14,394 nucleotides of DNA from Thermoprotei archaeon (GTDB taxonomy: Archaea; Thermoproteota; Thermoprotei_A; Sulfolobales; Fervidicoccaceae). The notes below the pieces were generated by a model. The model made no database searches and was not told the DNA's origin. It was given only the letters and a program-made list of their open reading frames with translations. Position 1 is the first letter of the stretch, and the number at the start of each line of letters is the position of its first letter. The DNA lies in assembly GCA_022759165.1 (NCBI GenBank), contig JAEMPT010000024.1, positions 1 through 14,394 of the forward strand, in the 5' to 3' direction. This document shows, in pieces, positions 13,649-14,394 of the stretch. The position numbers and the translations under genes were made by a program.

Positions 13649-14394
13649 ATGCCGTTCAATGAAAAGGACTTCATAATAGTTGAATATACCGCTACGGTAA
13701 AAGAGACGGGAAACGTCGTTGATACAACTAAAGCGGATGTGGCTAAGGAAAGCAACATATTCGATGAAGATAGGATCTACGAGCCAATATTGGTCGTGCT
13801 AGGGGAAGGGAGAGTTGTAAAGGGTTTAGAAGAAGCACTTAAGGAAATGAACGAAGGCGAGGACCGAACAATCGAAATACCCCCGGAGAAGGCCTATGGC
13901 GAAAGAGATCCGTCTAAGCTAAGGCGGATACCTTTAAGGGAGTTCAGGAAAGGTGAAGTCGAGCCTATTCCAGGCAAAATCGTCGAGATAAACGGAGTTC
14001 CTGCGGTCATAAGGGACGTCAGCGGAGGAAGGGTTCTTGTTGACTTCAATCATCCGCTCGCTGGTAAGGCCCTAATATACAAGGTTAAGGTAGTAAAACA
14101 CCTGAAAACAGATGAGGAGAAGGTAAAGGCTCTCCTCAAGAGGAGGTTTAGAACTAAGGATCCCGACAAGTATGAAATAAGGATATCCAAGGAAGAAGCG
14201 CTCTTGGAGATAAAGGTCCCAGAGAGTGAGATGTTGAACCAGGACATTCAGCTGGCGAAGAAAGCCCTCGCAAGAGAGATATTCAATTATATCGAAGGCA
14301 TCAATAGAGTTGTATTCAGAGAGGAGCTGCTAAAGCAGAAAGAAGAAACAGAGGCAAAAGGAGAAGAAAAAAAGGTTGAAGGAGAAGCTAGCGG
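13649..14394 (+). CDS. Archaeal long-type FKBP peptidyl-prolyl isomerase (partial)
   Basis: The frame is open from the ATG at 13649 to the window edge, giving at least 248 residues; the 3' end is missing. The start is supported by GAGGTG at 13635-13640. Residues 6-80 form the first half of an FKBP domain: FIIVEYTATVKETGNVVDTT, then LGEGRVVKGLEEAL (51-64), IEIPPEKAYGERD (75-87). An insert-in-flap chaperone segment follows (about 88-132), and the domain closes with FNHPLAGKALIYKVKVV (133-149). This is the SlyD-like archaeal arrangement. A C-terminal extension from residue 150 onward, rich in Lys and Glu, fits the long (26-29 kDa) archaeal FKBPs that combine isomerase and chaperone activity. No signal peptide is seen. 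Confidence 0.93.
   Translation, partial: MPFNEKDFIIVEYTATVKETGNVVDTTKADVAKESNIFDEDRIYEPILVVLGEGRVVKGLEEALKEMNEGEDRTIEIPPEKAYGERDPSKLRRIPLREFRKGEVEPIPGKIVEINGVPAVIRDVSGGRVLVDFNHPLAGKALIYKVKVVKHLKTDEEKVKALLKRRFRTKDPDKYEIRISKEEALLEIKVPESEMLNQDIQLAKKALAREIFNYIEGINRVVFREELLKQKEETEAKGEEKKVEGEAS

Overview
The window reads as a chromosomal segment of a thermophilic archaeon, most likely of the Thermoproteota/Korarchaeota side. The reasons are archaeal-type Shine-Dalgarno motifs (GGTGA/GAGGTG) close before starts, frequent GTG/TTG starts, TATA-like boxes, strong AGG/AGA arginine codon use, and archaeal gene families: an ADP-forming acyl-CoA synthetase alpha subunit, indolepyruvate:ferredoxin oxidoreductase, a long-type FKBP, and an RNA m5C methyltransferase followed by a PUA protein. 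The genus cannot be fixed from the sequence.

Layout. (1) 1-204: a minus-strand tRNA-Lys(TTT) with an encoded CCA end, its hairpin/T-run terminator and its TATA box. (2) 366-6843, plus strand: a PF04199 metal-dependent 'cyclase' hydrolase, then FdrA, a 56-residue FdrA-tail protein, a DUF1116 (YlbE) protein, a DUF2877 (YlbF) protein, an XdhC/CoxI-type molybdenum-hydroxylase maturation factor, and a MocA-like molybdenum-cofactor nucleotidyltransferase. FdrA-YlbE-YlbF is the gene set assigned in Escherichia coli to oxamate carbamoyltransferase (AllFGH), the phosphorolysis of oxalurate in anaerobic allantoin/purine breakdown. (3) 7031-11703, minus strand: ADP-forming acyl-CoA synthetase alpha subunit, iorA, iorB, and a GNAT-like protein of unknown role, with overlapping or closely spaced genes. 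(4) 11765-13251, plus strand: an NSUN-type RNA m5C methyltransferase overlapping a Nip7-like PUA protein. (5) 13252-13648: a 397-base gap without a gene, holding a terminator and a promoter. (6) 13649 to the right edge: an archaeal long-type FKBP prolyl isomerase, cut by the window end.

How the genes may work together. Both catabolic blocks fit fermentative energy conservation. In the plus-strand block, a cyclic ureide or related lactam could be opened by the cyclase and its carbamoyl group phosphorolysed by the FdrA/YlbE/YlbF complex. Carbamate kinase, which would harvest the ATP, is not in the window. XdhC and MocA point to a molybdenum hydroxylase encoded elsewhere, as expected for purine or N-heterocycle oxidation. 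In the minus-strand block, IorAB oxidatively decarboxylates aryl 2-oxoacids to acyl-CoA while reducing ferredoxin, and the ADP-forming synthetase would convert acyl-CoA to acid plus ATP. Only its alpha subunit is here, so the ATP-grasp beta subunit must come from elsewhere. The most distinctive observation is that FdrA, a single chain in E. coli, is split here into a 544-residue core and a 56-residue tail in the same reading frame. The two are separated by two in-frame TGA codons, and a ribosome binding site overlaps the second.
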